Source of the DNA: Procambarus clarkii
Lineage: Eukaryota; Arthropoda; Malacostraca; Decapoda; Cambaridae
DNA length: 64,000 nucleotides
Assembly: GCF_040958095.1 (NCBI RefSeq)
Contig: NC_091193.1
Location: 31,563,346-31,627,345, forward strand
Direction: 5' to 3'
In this document: positions 25,980-38,684 of the stretch, in pieces
Numbering within the stretch: position 1 is the first letter of the stretch
Layout of the letters: each line of letters begins with the position of its first letter
Position numbers and translations under genes: made by a program
The notes under the pieces: model-generated
What the model was told of the DNA's origin: nothing
Databases searched by the model: none
The model's input: only the letters and a program-made list of their open reading frames with translations

Positions 25980-28900
25980 CCTCTCCCAATTGTCAACTTC
26001 ACCTCTCGCACTCTCACCTCCTCCTCTACTCCAGCTCTCCCCTACTCTCACCTCCTCCTCTACTCCAGCTCTCCCCTACTCTCACCTCCTCCTCTACTCC
26101 AGCTCTCCCCTACTCTCACCTCCTCCTCTACTCCAGCTCTCCCTCTACTCTCACCTCCTCCTCTACTCCAGCTCTCCCTCTACTCTCACCTCCTCCTCTA
26201 CTCCAGCTCTCCCCTACTCTCACCTCCTCCTCTACTCCAGCTCTCCCCTACTCTCACCTCCTCCTCTACTCCAGCTCTCCCCTACTCTCACCTCCTCCTC
26301 TACTCCAGCTCTCCCCTACTCTCACCTCCTCCTCTACTCCAGCTCTCCTCTACTCTCACCTCCTCCTCTACTCCAGCTCTCCCTCTACTCTCACCTCCTC
26401 CTCTACTCCAGCTCTCCCCTACTCTCACCTCCTCGTCTACTCCAGCTCTCCCTCTACTCTCCCTCCTCCTCTACTCCAGCTCTCCTTTACTCTCCCTCCT
26501 CCTCTACTCCAGCTCTCCCCTACTCTCACCTCCTCCTCTACTCCAGCTCTCCCTCTACTCTCACCTCCTCCTCTACTCCACCTCTCCTCTACTCTCACCT
26601 CCTCCTCTACTCTCACCCCCTCCTCTACTCCAGCTCTCCTCTACTCTCACCTCCTCCTCTACTCCAGCTCTCCCCTACTCTCACCTCCTCCTCTACTCCA
26701 GCTCTCCCCTACTCACCTCCTCCTCTACTCCAGCTCTCCTCTACTCTCACCTCCTATACTCCAGCTCTCCCCTACTCTCACCTCGTCCTCTACTCCAGCT
26801 CTCCCCTACTCTCACCTCCTCCTCTACTCCAGCTCTCCCCTACTCTCACCTCCTCCTCTACTCCAGCTCTCCCTCTACTCTCACCTCCTCCTCTACTCCA
26901 GCTCTCCTCTACTCCCACCTCCTCCTCCTATCCAGCTCTCCCCTTACTCTCACCTCCTCCTCTACTCCAGCTCTCCCCTACTCTCACCTCCTCCTCTACT
27001 CCAGCTCTCCCTCTACTCTCACCTCCTCCTCTACTCCAGCTCTCCCCTACTCTCACCTCCTCCTCTACTCCAGCTCTCCCCTACTCTCACCTCCTCCTCT
27101 ACTCCAGCTCTCCCTCTACTCTCCCTCCTCCTCTACTCCAGCTCTCCCCTTACTCTCACCTCCTCCTCTACTCCAGCTCTCCCCTACTCTCACCTCCTCC
27201 TCTACTCCAGCTCTCCCTCTACTCTAACCTCCTCCTCTACTCCACCTCTCCTCTACTCTCACCTCCTCCTCTACTCCAGCTCTCCCCTACTCTCACCTCC
27301 TCCTCTACTCCAGCTCTCCCCTACTCTCACCTCCTCCTCTACTCTCACCTCCTCCTCTACTCTCACCTCCTCCTCTACTCCAGCTCTCCCTCTACTCTCA
27401 CCCCCTCCTCTACTCCAGCTCTCCTCTACTCTCACCCCCTCCTCTACTCCAGCTCTCCCCTACTCTCACCTCCTCCTCTACTCCAGCTCTCCCCTACTCT
27501 CACCTCCTCCTCTACTCCAGCTCTCCTCTACTCTCACCTCCTCCCCTACTCCAGCTCTCCCCTACTCTCACCTCCTCCTCTACTCCAGCTCTCCCCTACT
27601 CTCACCTCCTTTTCTACTCCAGCTCTCCTCTACTCTCACCTCCTCCTATACTCCAGCTCTCCCCTACTCTCACCTCCTCCTCTACTCCAGCTCTCCCCTA
27701 CTCTCACCTCCTCCTCTACTCTCACCTCCTCCTCTACTCCAGCTCTCCCTCTACTCTCACCCCCTCCTCTACTCCAGCTCTCCTTTACTCTCACCTCCTC
27801 CTCTACTCCAGCTCTCCTCTACTCTCACCTCCTCCTCTACTACAGCTCTCCCTCTACTCTCCCTCCTCCTCTACTCCAGCTCTCCCCTTACTCTCCCTCC
27901 TCCTCTACTCCAGCTCTCCCCTACTCTCACCTCCTCCTCTACTCCAGCTCTCCCCTACTCTCACCTCCTCCTCTACTCCAGCTCTCCCCTACTCACCTCC
28001 TCCTCTACTCCAGCTCTCCTCTACTCTCACCTCCTATACTCCAGCTCTCCCCTACTCTCACCTCGTCCTCTACTCCAGCTCTCCCCTACTCTCACCTCCT
28101 CCTCTACTCCAGCTCTCCCCTACTCTCACCTCCTCCTCTACTCCAGCTCTCCCTCTACTCTCACCTCCTCCTCTACTCCAGCTCTCCTCTACTCCCACCT
28201 CCTCCTCCTATCCAGCTCTCCCCTTACTCTCACCTCCTCCTCTACTCCAGCTCTCCCCTACTCTCACCTCCTCCTCTACTCCAGCTCTCCCTCTACTCTC
28301 ACCTCCTCCTCTACTCCAGCTCTCCCCTACTCTCACCTCCTCCTCTACTCCAGCTCTCCCCTACTCTCACCTCCTCCTCTACTCCAGCTCTCCCTCTACT
28401 CTCCCTCCTCCTCTACTCCAGCTCTCCCCTTACTCTCACCTCCTCCTCTACTCCAGCTCTCCCCTACTCTCACCTCCTCCTCTACTCCAGCTCTCCCTCT
28501 ACTCTAACCTCCTCCTCTACTCCACCTCTCCTCTACTCTCACCTCCTCCTCTACTCCAGCTCTCCCCTACTCTCACCTCCTCCTCTACTCCAGCTCTCCC
28601 CTACTCTCACCTCCTCCTCTACTCTCACCTCCTCCTCTACTCTCACCTCCTCCTCTACTCCAGCTCTCCCTCTACTCTTACCCCCTCCTCTACTCCAGCT
28701 CTCCTCTACTCTCACCCCCTCCTCTACTCCAGCTCTCCCCTACTCTCACCTCCTCCTCTACTCCAGCTCTCCCCTACTCTCACCTCCTCCTCTACTCCAG
28801 CTCTCCTCTACTCTCACCTCCTCCCCTACTCCAGCTCTCCCCTACTCTCACCTCCTCCTCTACTCCAGCTCTCCCCTACTCTCACCTCCTTTTCTACTCC

Positions 28901-30585
28901 AGCTCTCCTCTACTCTCACCTCCTCCTATACTCCAGCTCTCCCCTACTCTCACCTCCTCCTCTACTCCAGCTCTCCCCTACTCTCACCTCCTCCTCTACT
29001 CTCACCTCCTCCTCTACTCCAGCTCTCCCTCTACTCTCACCCCCTCCTCTACTCCAGCTCTCCTTTACTCTCACCTCCTCCTCTACTCCAGCTCTCCTCT
29101 ACTCTCACCTCCTCCTCTACTACAGCTCTCCCTCTACTCTCCCTCCTCCTCTACTCCAGCTCTCCCCTTACTCTCCCTCCTCCTCTACTCCAGCTCTCCC
29201 CTACTCTCACCTCCTCCTCTACTCCAGCTCTCCCTCTACTCTCACCTCCTCCTCTACTCCAGCTCTCCCCTACTCTCACCTCCTCCTCTACTCCAGCTCT
29301 CCCCTACTCTCACCTCCTCCTCTACTCCAGCTCTCCCCTACTCTCACCTCCTCCTCTACTCCAGCTCTCCCTCTACTCTCACCTCCTCCTCTACTCCAGC
29401 TCTCCTCTACTCCCACCTCCTCCTCTTATCCAGCTCTCCCCTTACTCTCACCTCCTCCTCTACTCCAGCTCTCCCCTACTCTCACCTCCTCCTCTACTCC
29501 AGCTCTCCTCTACTCTTCCTCCTCCTCTACTCCAGCTCTCCCCCTCCTCTACTCCAGCTCTCCTCTACTCTCACCTCCTCCTCTACTCCAGCTCTCCCCT
29601 TACTCTCACCTCCTCCTCTACTCCAGCTCTCCCTCTACTCTCACCTCCTCCTCTACTCCAGCTCTCCCCTACTCTCACCTCCTCCTCTACTCCAGCTCTC
29701 CCTCTACTCTCACCTCCACCTCTACTCCAGCTCTCCCCTACTCTCACCTCCTCCTCTACTCCAGCTCTCCCCTACTCTCACCTCCTCCTCTACGCCAGCT
29801 CTCCCTCTACTCTCCCTCCTCCTCTACTCCAGCTCTCCCCTTACTCTCACCTCCTCCTCTACTCCAGCTCTCCCCTACTCTCACCTCCTCCTCTACTCCA
29901 GCTCTCCCTCTACTCTCACCTCCTCCTCTACTCCAGCTCTCCCCTACTCTCACCTCCTCCTCTACTCCAGCTCTCCCTCTACTCTCACCTCCTCCTCTAC
30001 TCCAGCTCTCCCCTACTCTCACCTCCTCCTCTACTCCAGCTCTCCCTCTACTCTCACCTCCTCCTCTACTCCAGCTCTCCCCTACTCTCACCTCCTCCTC
30101 TACTCCAGCTCTCCCCTACTCTCACCTCCTCCTCTACTCCAGCTCTCCCCTACTCTCACCTCTCCTCTACTCCAGCTCTCCTCTACTCTCCCCTCCTCCT
30201 CTACTCCAGCTCTCCCTCTACTCTCACCTCCTCCTCTACTCCAGCTCTCCCTCTACTCTCACCTCCTCCTCTACTCCAGCTCTCCCCTTACTCTCCCCCC
30301 TCCTCTACTCCAGCTCTCCTCTACTCTCCCCCCTCCTCTACTCCAGCTCTCCCTCTACTCTCACCTCCTCCTTTACTCCAGCTCTCCCTCTACTCTCACC
30401 TCCTCCTCTACTCCAGCTCTCCCTCTACTCTCACCTCCTCCTCTACTCCAGCTCTCCCTCTACTCTCACCTCCTCCTCTACTCCAGCTCTCCCTCTACTC
30501 TCACCTCCTCCTCTACTCCAGCTCTCCCCTTACTCTCCCTCCTCCTCTACTCCAGCTCTCCCCTACTCTCACCTCTCCTCCAAGC
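25980..30585 (+). repeat. 34-35-bp pyrimidine-rich minisatellite, about 4.6 kb
   Basis: Unit about CTCACCTCCTCCTCTACTCC plus AGCTCTCCCCTACT, with 34- and 35-bp versions (CTCCCCTACT, CTCCTCTACT or CTCCCTCTACT ends). The plus strand is almost purine-free apart from A. Frames stay open for up to 1575 codons only because the unit has few stops; the product is a Ser/Leu/Pro/Thr repeat with no biological signature. A 1280-bp block is duplicated in tandem (26641-27920 and 27921-29200). Confidence 0.95.
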
Positions 30586-30689
30586 ATGAAGGCTCTTAGC
30601 AGCGGGTGTGCGACCCTTGATGACCGCTCGGGTGGTCACCAATCACTCCTCTCCATGACCTCATTCATCAAGGACTGATTACGTCCTCA

Positions 30690-33600
30690 TTTAAGTCGCA
30701 ACAACAACAACAATTAAGTTACAAGAACAATTAGGTCACAAAAACAACAACAACAATTAGGTCACAACAACAACAACAACAATTAAGTCACAACAACAAC
30801 AACAATTAGGTCACAACAACAACAACAACAATTAAGTCACAACAACAACAACAATCAGGTCACAACAACAACAATCAGATCACAACAACAACAATCAGGT
30901 CACAACAACAACAACAACAATCAGGTCACAACAACAACAACAACAATTAAGTCACAACAACAACAACAACAATTAGGTCACAACAACAACAACAACAATT
31001 TGGTCACAACAACAACAACAATTAGGTCACAACAACAACAACAACAATTAAGTGACAACAACAACAATTAGGTCACAACAACAACAATTAGGACACAACA
31101 ACAACAACACTTAGGACACAACAACAACAACACTTAGGTCACAACAACAACAACAACAACAATTAAGTCACAACAACAACAACAATTAGGTCACAACAAC
31201 AACAATTAGGACACAACAACAACAACAACAATTAAGTCACAACAACAACAATTAGGACACAACAACAACAACAATTAAGTCACAACAACAACAACAACAA
31301 TTAGGTCACAACAACAACAACAACAACAATTAAGTCACAACGACAACAACAACAATTAAATCACAACAACAACAACAATTAAGTCACAACGACAATAATG
31401 TCACAACAACAACAACAACAATTAGGTCACAACAACAACAACAATTAAGTCACAATAACAACAACAATCAGGTCACAACAACAACAACAATTAGGTCACA
31501 ACAACAACAACAACAATTAAGTCACAACAACAACAACAATTAGGTCACAACAACAACAACAACAATTAGGTCACAACAACAACAACAACAATTAGGTCAC
31601 AACAACAACAACAACAATTAAGTCACAACAACAACAACAATTAAGTCACAACAACAACAACAATTAGGTCACAACAACAACAACAACAATTAAGTCACAA
31701 CAACAACAATTAGGTCACAACAACAACAACAATTAGGTCACAACAACAACAACAATCAGGTCAGAACAACAACAACAACAACAACAATTAGGACACAACA
31801 ACAACAACAATTAGGTCACAACAACAACAACAATTAGGTCACAACAACAACAATTAGGTCACAACAACAACAACAGTTAAGTCACAACAACAACAACAAT
31901 TAAGTCACAACAACAACAATTAAGTCACAACAACAACAATTAGGTCCCAACAACAACAACAATTAGGTCCCAACAACAACAACAACAATTAGGTCCCAAC
32001 AACAACAACAATTAGGTCCCAACAACAACAACAATTAGGTCACAACAACAACAACAATTAAGTCACAACAACAACAATTAGGTCACAACAACAACAATTA
32101 GGTCCCAACAACAACAACAATTAGGTCCCAACAACAACAACAACAATTAGGTCCAAACAACAACAACAATTAGGTCCCAACAACAACAATTAGGTCACAA
32201 CAACAACAACAATTAGGTCACAACAACAACAACAACAATTAAGTCACAACAACAACAATTAGGTCACAACAACAACAACAATTAGGTCACAACAACAACA
32301 ACAATCAGGTCAGAACAACAACAACAACAACAATTAGGACACAACAACAACAACAATTAGGTCACAACAACAACAACAATTAGGTCACAACAACAACAAT
32401 TAGGTCACAACAACAACAACAGTTAAGTCACAACAACAACAACAATTAAGTCACAACAACAACAATTAAGTCAACATCAACAATTAGGTCCCAACAACAA
32501 CAACAATTAGGTCCCAACAACAACAACAACAATTAGGTCCCAACAACAACAACAATTAGGTCCCAACAACAACAACAATTAGGTCACAACAACAACAACA
32601 ATTAAGTTACAACAACAACAATTAGGTCACAACAACAACAATTAGGTCCCAACAACAACAACAATTAGGTCCCAACAACAACAACAACAATTAGGTCCAA
32701 ACAACAACAACAATTAGGTCCCAACAACAACAATTAGGTCACAACAACAACAACAATTAGGTCATAACAACAACAAATAGGTCACAACAACAACAATTAG
32801 GTCCCAACAACAACAACAATTAAGTCACAACAACAACAATTAGGTCACAACAACAACAACAATTAAGTCACAAGAACAACAATTAGGTCCCAACAACAAC
32901 AACAATTAGGTCACAACAACAACAACAATTAAGTCACAGCAACAACAATTAGGTCACAACAACAACAACAATTAAGTCACAACAACAACAAATAGGTCAC
33001 AACAACAACAGTTAGGTCACAACAACAACAACAATTAGGTCCCAACAACAACAACAACAATTAGGTCCCAACAACAACAACAATTAGGTCACAACAACAA
33101 CAACAATTAGGTCACAACAACAACAACAATTAGGTCACAACAACAACAACAATTAAGTCACAACAACAACAATTAGGTCACAACAACAACAACAATTAGG
33201 TCCCAACAACAACAACAACAACAATTAGGGCACAACAACAACAACAATTAAGTCACAACAACAACAATTAGGTCACAACAACAACAACAATTAAGTCACA
33301 ACAACAACAAATAGGTCACAAGAACAACAATTAGGTCACAACAACAACAACAACAATTAGGTCCCAACAACAACAACAACAATTAGGTCCCAACAACAAC
33401 AACAATTAAGTCACAACAACAACAATTAGGTCACAACAACAATTAAGTCACAACAACAACAATTAGGTCACAACAACAACAATTAGGTCCCAACAACAAC
33501 AACAACAATTAGGTGCCAACAACAACAACAACAATTAGGTCCCAACAACAACAACAATTAGGTCCCAACAACAACAACAATTAGGTAACAACAACAACAA

Positions 33601-34170
33601 TTAGGTCACAACAACAACAACAATTAGGTCACAACAATAACAACAACAATTAGGTCCCAACAACAACAACAATTAGGTCCCAACAACAACAACAATTAGA
33701 TCACAACAACAACAATTAGGACACAACAACAACAACAATTTGGTCACAACAACAACAACAATTAGGTCACAACAACATCAACAACAATTAGGTCACAACA
33801 ACAACAACAATTAGATCACAACAACAACAACAATTAGGTCACAACAACAACAACAACAACAATTAGGTCACAACAACAACAACAATTAGATCACAACAAC
33901 AACAACAATTAGGTCACAACAACAACAATTAAGTCACAACAACAACAACAACAATTAGGTCACAACAACAACAATTAAGTCACAACAACAACAACAACAA
34001 TTAGGTCACAACAACAACAATTAGGTCACAACAACAACAATTAAGTCACAAGAACAATTAAGTTACAAGAACAATTAGGTCACAACAACAACAATTAGGT
34101 CACAACAACACCAACAATCAGGTCACAACAACAACAATTAGGTCACAACAACAATTAGGTCACCACCACA
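30690..34170 (+). repeat. CAA-rich minisatellite, about 3.5 kb
   Basis: Short units of (ACA)3-7 ATT(A/T)(A/G)GTCAC, roughly 20-30 bp each, with variants AATCAGGTCAC, AATTAGGTCCC and AATTAGGACAC. Internal blocks recur at about 545-549 bp: CAGGTCAGAAC at 31757 and 32306, GGTCCAAAC at about 32150 and 32694. The TTAGGT inside the unit is not a tandem telomere repeat. Confidence 0.93.
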
Positions 34171-34293
34171 GGACACAGCTGTGAGCCTGACGTCTCACGC
34201 TACAAGCATAATAAGCCTCTCTTCTTCCTTAAGTTATCAGTCTATGTCACGACATGCAAATACCACATACACTCTTCTCCACACGCAGTGTTG

Positions 34294-34530
<237 letters not shown>

Positions 34531-34572
<42 letters not shown>
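34531..34572. repeat. (AC)n microsatellite at a LINE-A tail
   Basis: About 42 bp of AC continuing out of the GTGAGTAC end of the LINE-A tail. Confidence 0.95.
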
Positions 34573-34574
<2 letters not shown>

Positions 34575-34576
34575 GT

Positions 34577-36111
34577 GTGAAAACAGGCTAACATAGTTCC
34601 AATCTACAAAAGTGGCAGCAGGGAAGACCCCCTCAATTATAGAAATGTATCATTGACTAGTGTAATAGTGAAAGTATTGGAAAAACTAATCAAAACTAAA
34701 TGGGCAGAACACCTGGAGAGAAATGATATAATATCAGACAGACAGTATGGTTTTCGATCTGGAAGATCCTGTGTATCGAATTTACTCAGTTTCTATGATC
34801 GAGCAACAGAGATTTTACAGGAAAGAGATGGTTGGGTTGACTGCATCTATCTGGACCTAAAAAAGGCTTTCGACAGAGTTCCACATAAGAGGTTGTTCTG
34901 GAAACTGGAAAATATTGGAGGGGTGACAGGTAAGCTTCTAATATGGATGAAAAATTTCCTGACTGATAGAAAAATGAGTGTGGGAACCGACCTGTGAGAT
35001 TTATATTTATTTAATTTATATGAATTTATATTTACGTTAATTTATATACTTCGATAGCAATTTGTATAATGATAAGTGGACTGTATTTCTGCAATAATCT
35101 CTTAATCTCACAAATCGATCCTCTACACATTTGGGGGGTTTATTAAATTAATATATATATATGCAGCCAATCAAACTACAGTAATAGACTACATGCATTG
35201 AAGAGGTTCCTTATCTTATAGTACAGCAGGTTAGTCCACCAGGTATAACTAGGGTGTAGACACCAAATTATCCTCTTTGAGGTAGCTTCCATCACCCAGT
35301 AACTGGTGCACAAAATCTTGCTTCCTCGTCTTGACCTGTCAAAAGTGCGCTAGCTGTGAATCCAGAATCCTATATATGACAAGCTATATCAGAGAAAACA
35401 CTGTACATGGAACAATAAAGACCTGGCTTAATTACCTTTAGTTTGAGGCTATGTCGTGCTCTAACCGTGCTCTATGATTGTCATGCCTTTCAAGAAGACC
35501 TGGACAAAATAAGTTTATGGAGCACCACTTGGCAAATGGAATTTAATGTTAATAAATGACATGTTATGGAATGTGGAATAGGAGACCATAGACCCCACGC
35601 AACCTATATATTATGTGAGAAATCTTTAAAGCATTTTGATAAAGAAAGAGATCTAGGAGTGGTTCTAGATAGAAAACTATCACCTGAAGACCACATAAAG
35701 AACGTTATGCGAGGAGCCTATGCCACGCTTTCTACCTTCAGAATTGCTTTTAAATACATGGATGGCAATATACTAAAGAAATTGTTCACAACTTTTGTTA
35801 GGCCAAAGCTAGAATATGCAGCGGTTGTGTGGTGCCCATATCTTAAGAAGCACATCAACAAACTGATAAAGGTGCAAAGACATGCTACTAAGTGGCTCCC
35901 AGAACTGAAGGGCAAGAGCTATGAGGAGAGGTTAGGGGCATTAAATATGCCAAACCTAGAAGACAGAAGAAAAAGAGGCGATATGATCACTACGTACAAA
36001 ATAGTAACAGGAATTGATGAAATCGATAGGGAAGATTTCCTGAGACCTGGAACTTCAAGAACAAGAGGTCATAGATTTAAACTAGCTAAACACAGTTTAG
36101 CTAGTGTTTAG
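34577..36111 (+). mobile_element. LINE-A1, divergent rearranged copy
   Basis: RT fragments on the plus strand: 34653-34997 (QYGFRSGRSC, LDLKKAFDRVPH) and 35480-36111 (LQEDLDK, LEYAAVVWCPYLKKH, SYEERLGALNMPNLEDRRKRGD). The intervening RT segment that should hold the catalytic FADD motif is replaced by about 485 bp of AT-rich sequence. The protein is a different subfamily from LINE-A4 and A6. It ends at a small foldback against LINE-A2. Confidence 0.75.
34653..36111 (+). pseudogene. LINE-A1 reverse transcriptase remains
   Basis: Two RT pieces of 114 and 181 codons. The first covers fingers and early palm, including the first catalytic aspartate region (CIYLDLKKAFDRVPH). The second covers the thumb and the C-terminal conserved block. 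The catalytic DD palm is missing. The C-terminus departs from the family at HRFKLAKHS, where the foldback junction with LINE-A2 begins. Confidence 0.75.
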
Positions 36112-36326
36112 CTTGGCTCTTTGGTCCCGCCTCTCAACTGTCAATCAACTAGTGTACAGATTTCTGAGCCTACTAAGTTCTATCATATCTACATTTAAAA
36201 CTGTGTATGGAGTCAGCCTCCACCACATCACTGCCTAATGCATTCCATCCGTTAACTACTCTGACACTGAAAAAGTTCCTTCATTTGAAAGGGACTCCAC
36301 TTGTAACGTCTCGCCAATATGAGACC

Positions 36327-37141
36327 TCACCCCTCACACTGACTCGTTGTCTCCTGTTGCTTAGCCTTTATCCAAAGGAGTACCTTCCCTTTCACTCCAA
36401 CCTGCATCTCCAGCTTTTTCACTAGCCTCTTGTGTGGTACTGTATCAAAGGCTTTCTGACAATCCAAAAATATGTAGTGTGCCCACCCTTCTCTTACTTG
36501 CCTTATTTTTGTTGCCTGGTCGTAGAATTCAAGTAACCCTGTGAGGCAGGACCTGCCATCCCTGAACCCATGTTGATGCTGTGTTACAAAGTTCGCTCTA
36601 GCTGCTCCATTATCTTTCTTCGCACAATCTTCTCCATCAGCTTGCATGGTATGCAGGTTAGGGACAATGGCCTGTAGTTCAGTGCCTCCTGTCTATCCCC
36701 TTTCCTGTATATCAGGACTATGTTTGCTGCTTTCCAAATATCTAGCAGTTTCCCTGTTGCCAGTGATTTATTATACACTATGAAGAGTGGTAGGCACAGT
36801 TCTTCTGCTCCTTCCTTTAGTATCCAAGGGGAGATTCCATCTGGGCCTATAGCCTTTGTCACATCCAATTCTATTAAACACTTCCTTACTTCCCCGCTGG
36901 TAATCTCAAACTCTTCCAGTGATTCCTGGTTAGCTATTCACTCTCTTATTTCTGGATTTTCTCCTTGCTCTAAGGTGAAGACCTACTGGAATTTCTTATT
37001 TAGTTCCTTACACACTTCCTTGTCGTTTATAGCGAATCCTTCCACCCCTATCCTTAATTTCATAACCTGTTCCTTTACTGTTGTTTTTCTCCTTATGTGG
37101 CTGTGCAGCAATTTAGGATGAGTCTTTGCCTAGCTTGCGAT
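36327..37141 (-). pseudogene. LINE-A2 RT fragment
   Basis: Encodes the RT fingers and palm start in two overlapping frames (36868-36584 and 36647-36327). Motifs are GPDGISPWILKEG, CLPLFIVYNKSL, YRPLSLTCIPCKLMEKIVRR and GFRDGRSCLTGLLEFYDQ, ending at FLDCQKAFDTVPHKR. The palm DD and thumb are deleted: sequence jumps from about VKGKVLLWIK to the tail region. The piece nearest 37141 encodes PKLLHSHIRRKTTVKEQ, matching 43470-43520 of LINE-A6. Confidence 0.75.
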
Positions 37142-38666
37142 ACCTGGTTGATACCTGGTTGATGGGGTTCTGGGAGGTCTTCTACTCCCTAAGCAAGGCC
37201 CGAGGCCAGACTTGACTTGTGAGAGTTTTGTCCACCAGGATGTTGCTTGGAGCGGCCCGCAGGCCCACATACCCACCACAGCCCGGTTGGTCAGGCACTC
37301 CTTGAAGGAAATAATCTAGTTTCCTCTTGAAGATGTCCACGGTTGTTCCTGTAATATTTCTGATGCTCGCTGGTAGGACGTTGAACAACCGTGGACCTCT
37401 AATGTTCATACAGTGTTCTCTGATTGTGCCCATGGCACCTCTGTTCTTCACTGGTTCTATTCTGCATTTTCTTCCATGTTCACTCCAGTACGTTGTTATT
37501 CTACTGTGCAGATTTGGGACCTGTCCCTCCAGTATTTTCCATGTGTATATTATTTGGTATCTCTCTCGTCTCCTTTCTAGTGAGTACATTTGGAGAGCTT
37601 TGAGATGATCCCAATAATTTAGCTGCTTTATCTCGTCTATGCGAGCAGTATATGTTCTCTGTATTCCCTCAATTTCAGCAATCTCTCCTGCTCTGAAGGG
37701 GGAAGTGAGGACTGAGCAGTACTCAAGGCGGGACAACACAAGTGATTTGAAGAGTACAACCATTGTGATAGGATCTCTGAACTTGAAGGTTCTCGTAATC
37801 CATCCTATCATTTTTCTGGCTAATGCAATACTTGCTTGGTTATGCTCCCTAAACGTTAAGTCGTCGGACATCATTATTCCCAAATCCTTGACATGCTGTT
37901 TTCCTACTATGGGAAGATTCGATTGTGTTTTGTACCCTGTATTATGTTTAAGATCCTCAGTTTTGCCGTATCTGAGTACCTGGAATTAATCACCGTTAAA
38001 CATCATGTTATTTTCTGCTGCCCAATCGAAAACTTTGTTAATATCTGTTTGTAGTTTATCAATGTATTCAGCAGAAGTAATTTTCATGCTGATTTTTGTA
38101 TTATCTGCGAATGATGACACGAAGCTGTGACTTGTGTTTTTGTCTATGTCTGATATGAGAATAAGGAACAGCAGTGGTGCAAGCACTGTACCTTGAGGTA
38201 CCGAGCTTTTAACTGCGCTCGGACTCGATTTTACTTGATTGACTGCTACCCTTTGTGTTCTGTTCGACAGGAAATTGAGTATCCAGCGTCCTACTTTACC
38301 AGTTATACTCATTGACCTCATTTTGTGTGCAATCACTCCATGGTCACATTTGTCGAATGCCTTTGCAAATCTGTGTATACGACATCTGCATTACGTTTTT
38401 CCTCTAATGGCTCAGTGATTTTGTCATAGTGGTCAAGTAGCTGTGAGAGGCATGATCTTCCTGCTCTAAATCCATGTTGGCCTGGATTGTGGAGGTCATT
38501 AGTTTCCATGAATCTAGTGACCTGACTCCTGATTACTCTCTCAAATACTTTTATTATGTGGGACTTTAGTGCAACTGGTCTATAATTCTTTGCCAATGCT
38601 TTGCTACCACCCTTGTGTAGAGGGGCAAGGTGTACAATGTCTATGTATATGTGTACAAAGTGTATT
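37142..38666 (-). mobile_element. LINE-B, 5'-truncated, nested in LINE-A2
   Basis: A 1525-bp minus-strand insertion flanked by CGAT on both sides (37138-37141 and 38667-38670). Its 3' end carries a doubled TACCTGGTTGA. Removing it reconnects the LINE-A2 linker region, as judged from the LINE-A6 protein. It is therefore younger than LINE-A2. Confidence 0.8.
37182..38666 (-). pseudogene. LINE-B reverse transcriptase
   Basis: RT pieces at 38680-38333 (APLHKGGSKALAKNYRPVAL, QHGFRAGRSCLSQLLDHYD), 38336-37986 (SVPQGTVLAPLLFLILISDI, then SSFADNTK) and 37883-37182 (thumb and C-terminus: RDPITMVVLFKSLVLSRLEY, RGPRLFNVLPASIRN). The catalytic box reads FADN rather than FADD, so the second catalytic aspartate is replaced by asparagine (about 38097-38111). 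With two frame changes as well, the enzyme is expected to be dead. The family is distinct from LINE-A. Confidence 0.8.
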
Positions 38667-38684
38667 CGATGTCTTTTCATATTG

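Noticed and set aside
25859-30678. ORFs of 882 and 1575 codons across the pyrimidine-rich array
   Set aside because: Same cause: a low-stop 34-35-bp unit read in two frames. There is no domain or signal peptide and no codon bias.
30690-34170. CRISPR-like regular array
   Set aside because: Units are short, contiguous and of variable CAA number, without unique spacers, in a eukaryotic context.
30690-34170. TTAGGT inside the CAA array as telomeric repeat
   Set aside because: It occurs once per unit, separated by CAA runs, and not as tandem TTAGG.
34993-35112. Small MITE with TGTGAGATT/AATCTCACA ends
   Set aside because: No target-site duplication and only a 9-base inverted match. Kept only as part of the LINE-A1 rearrangement.
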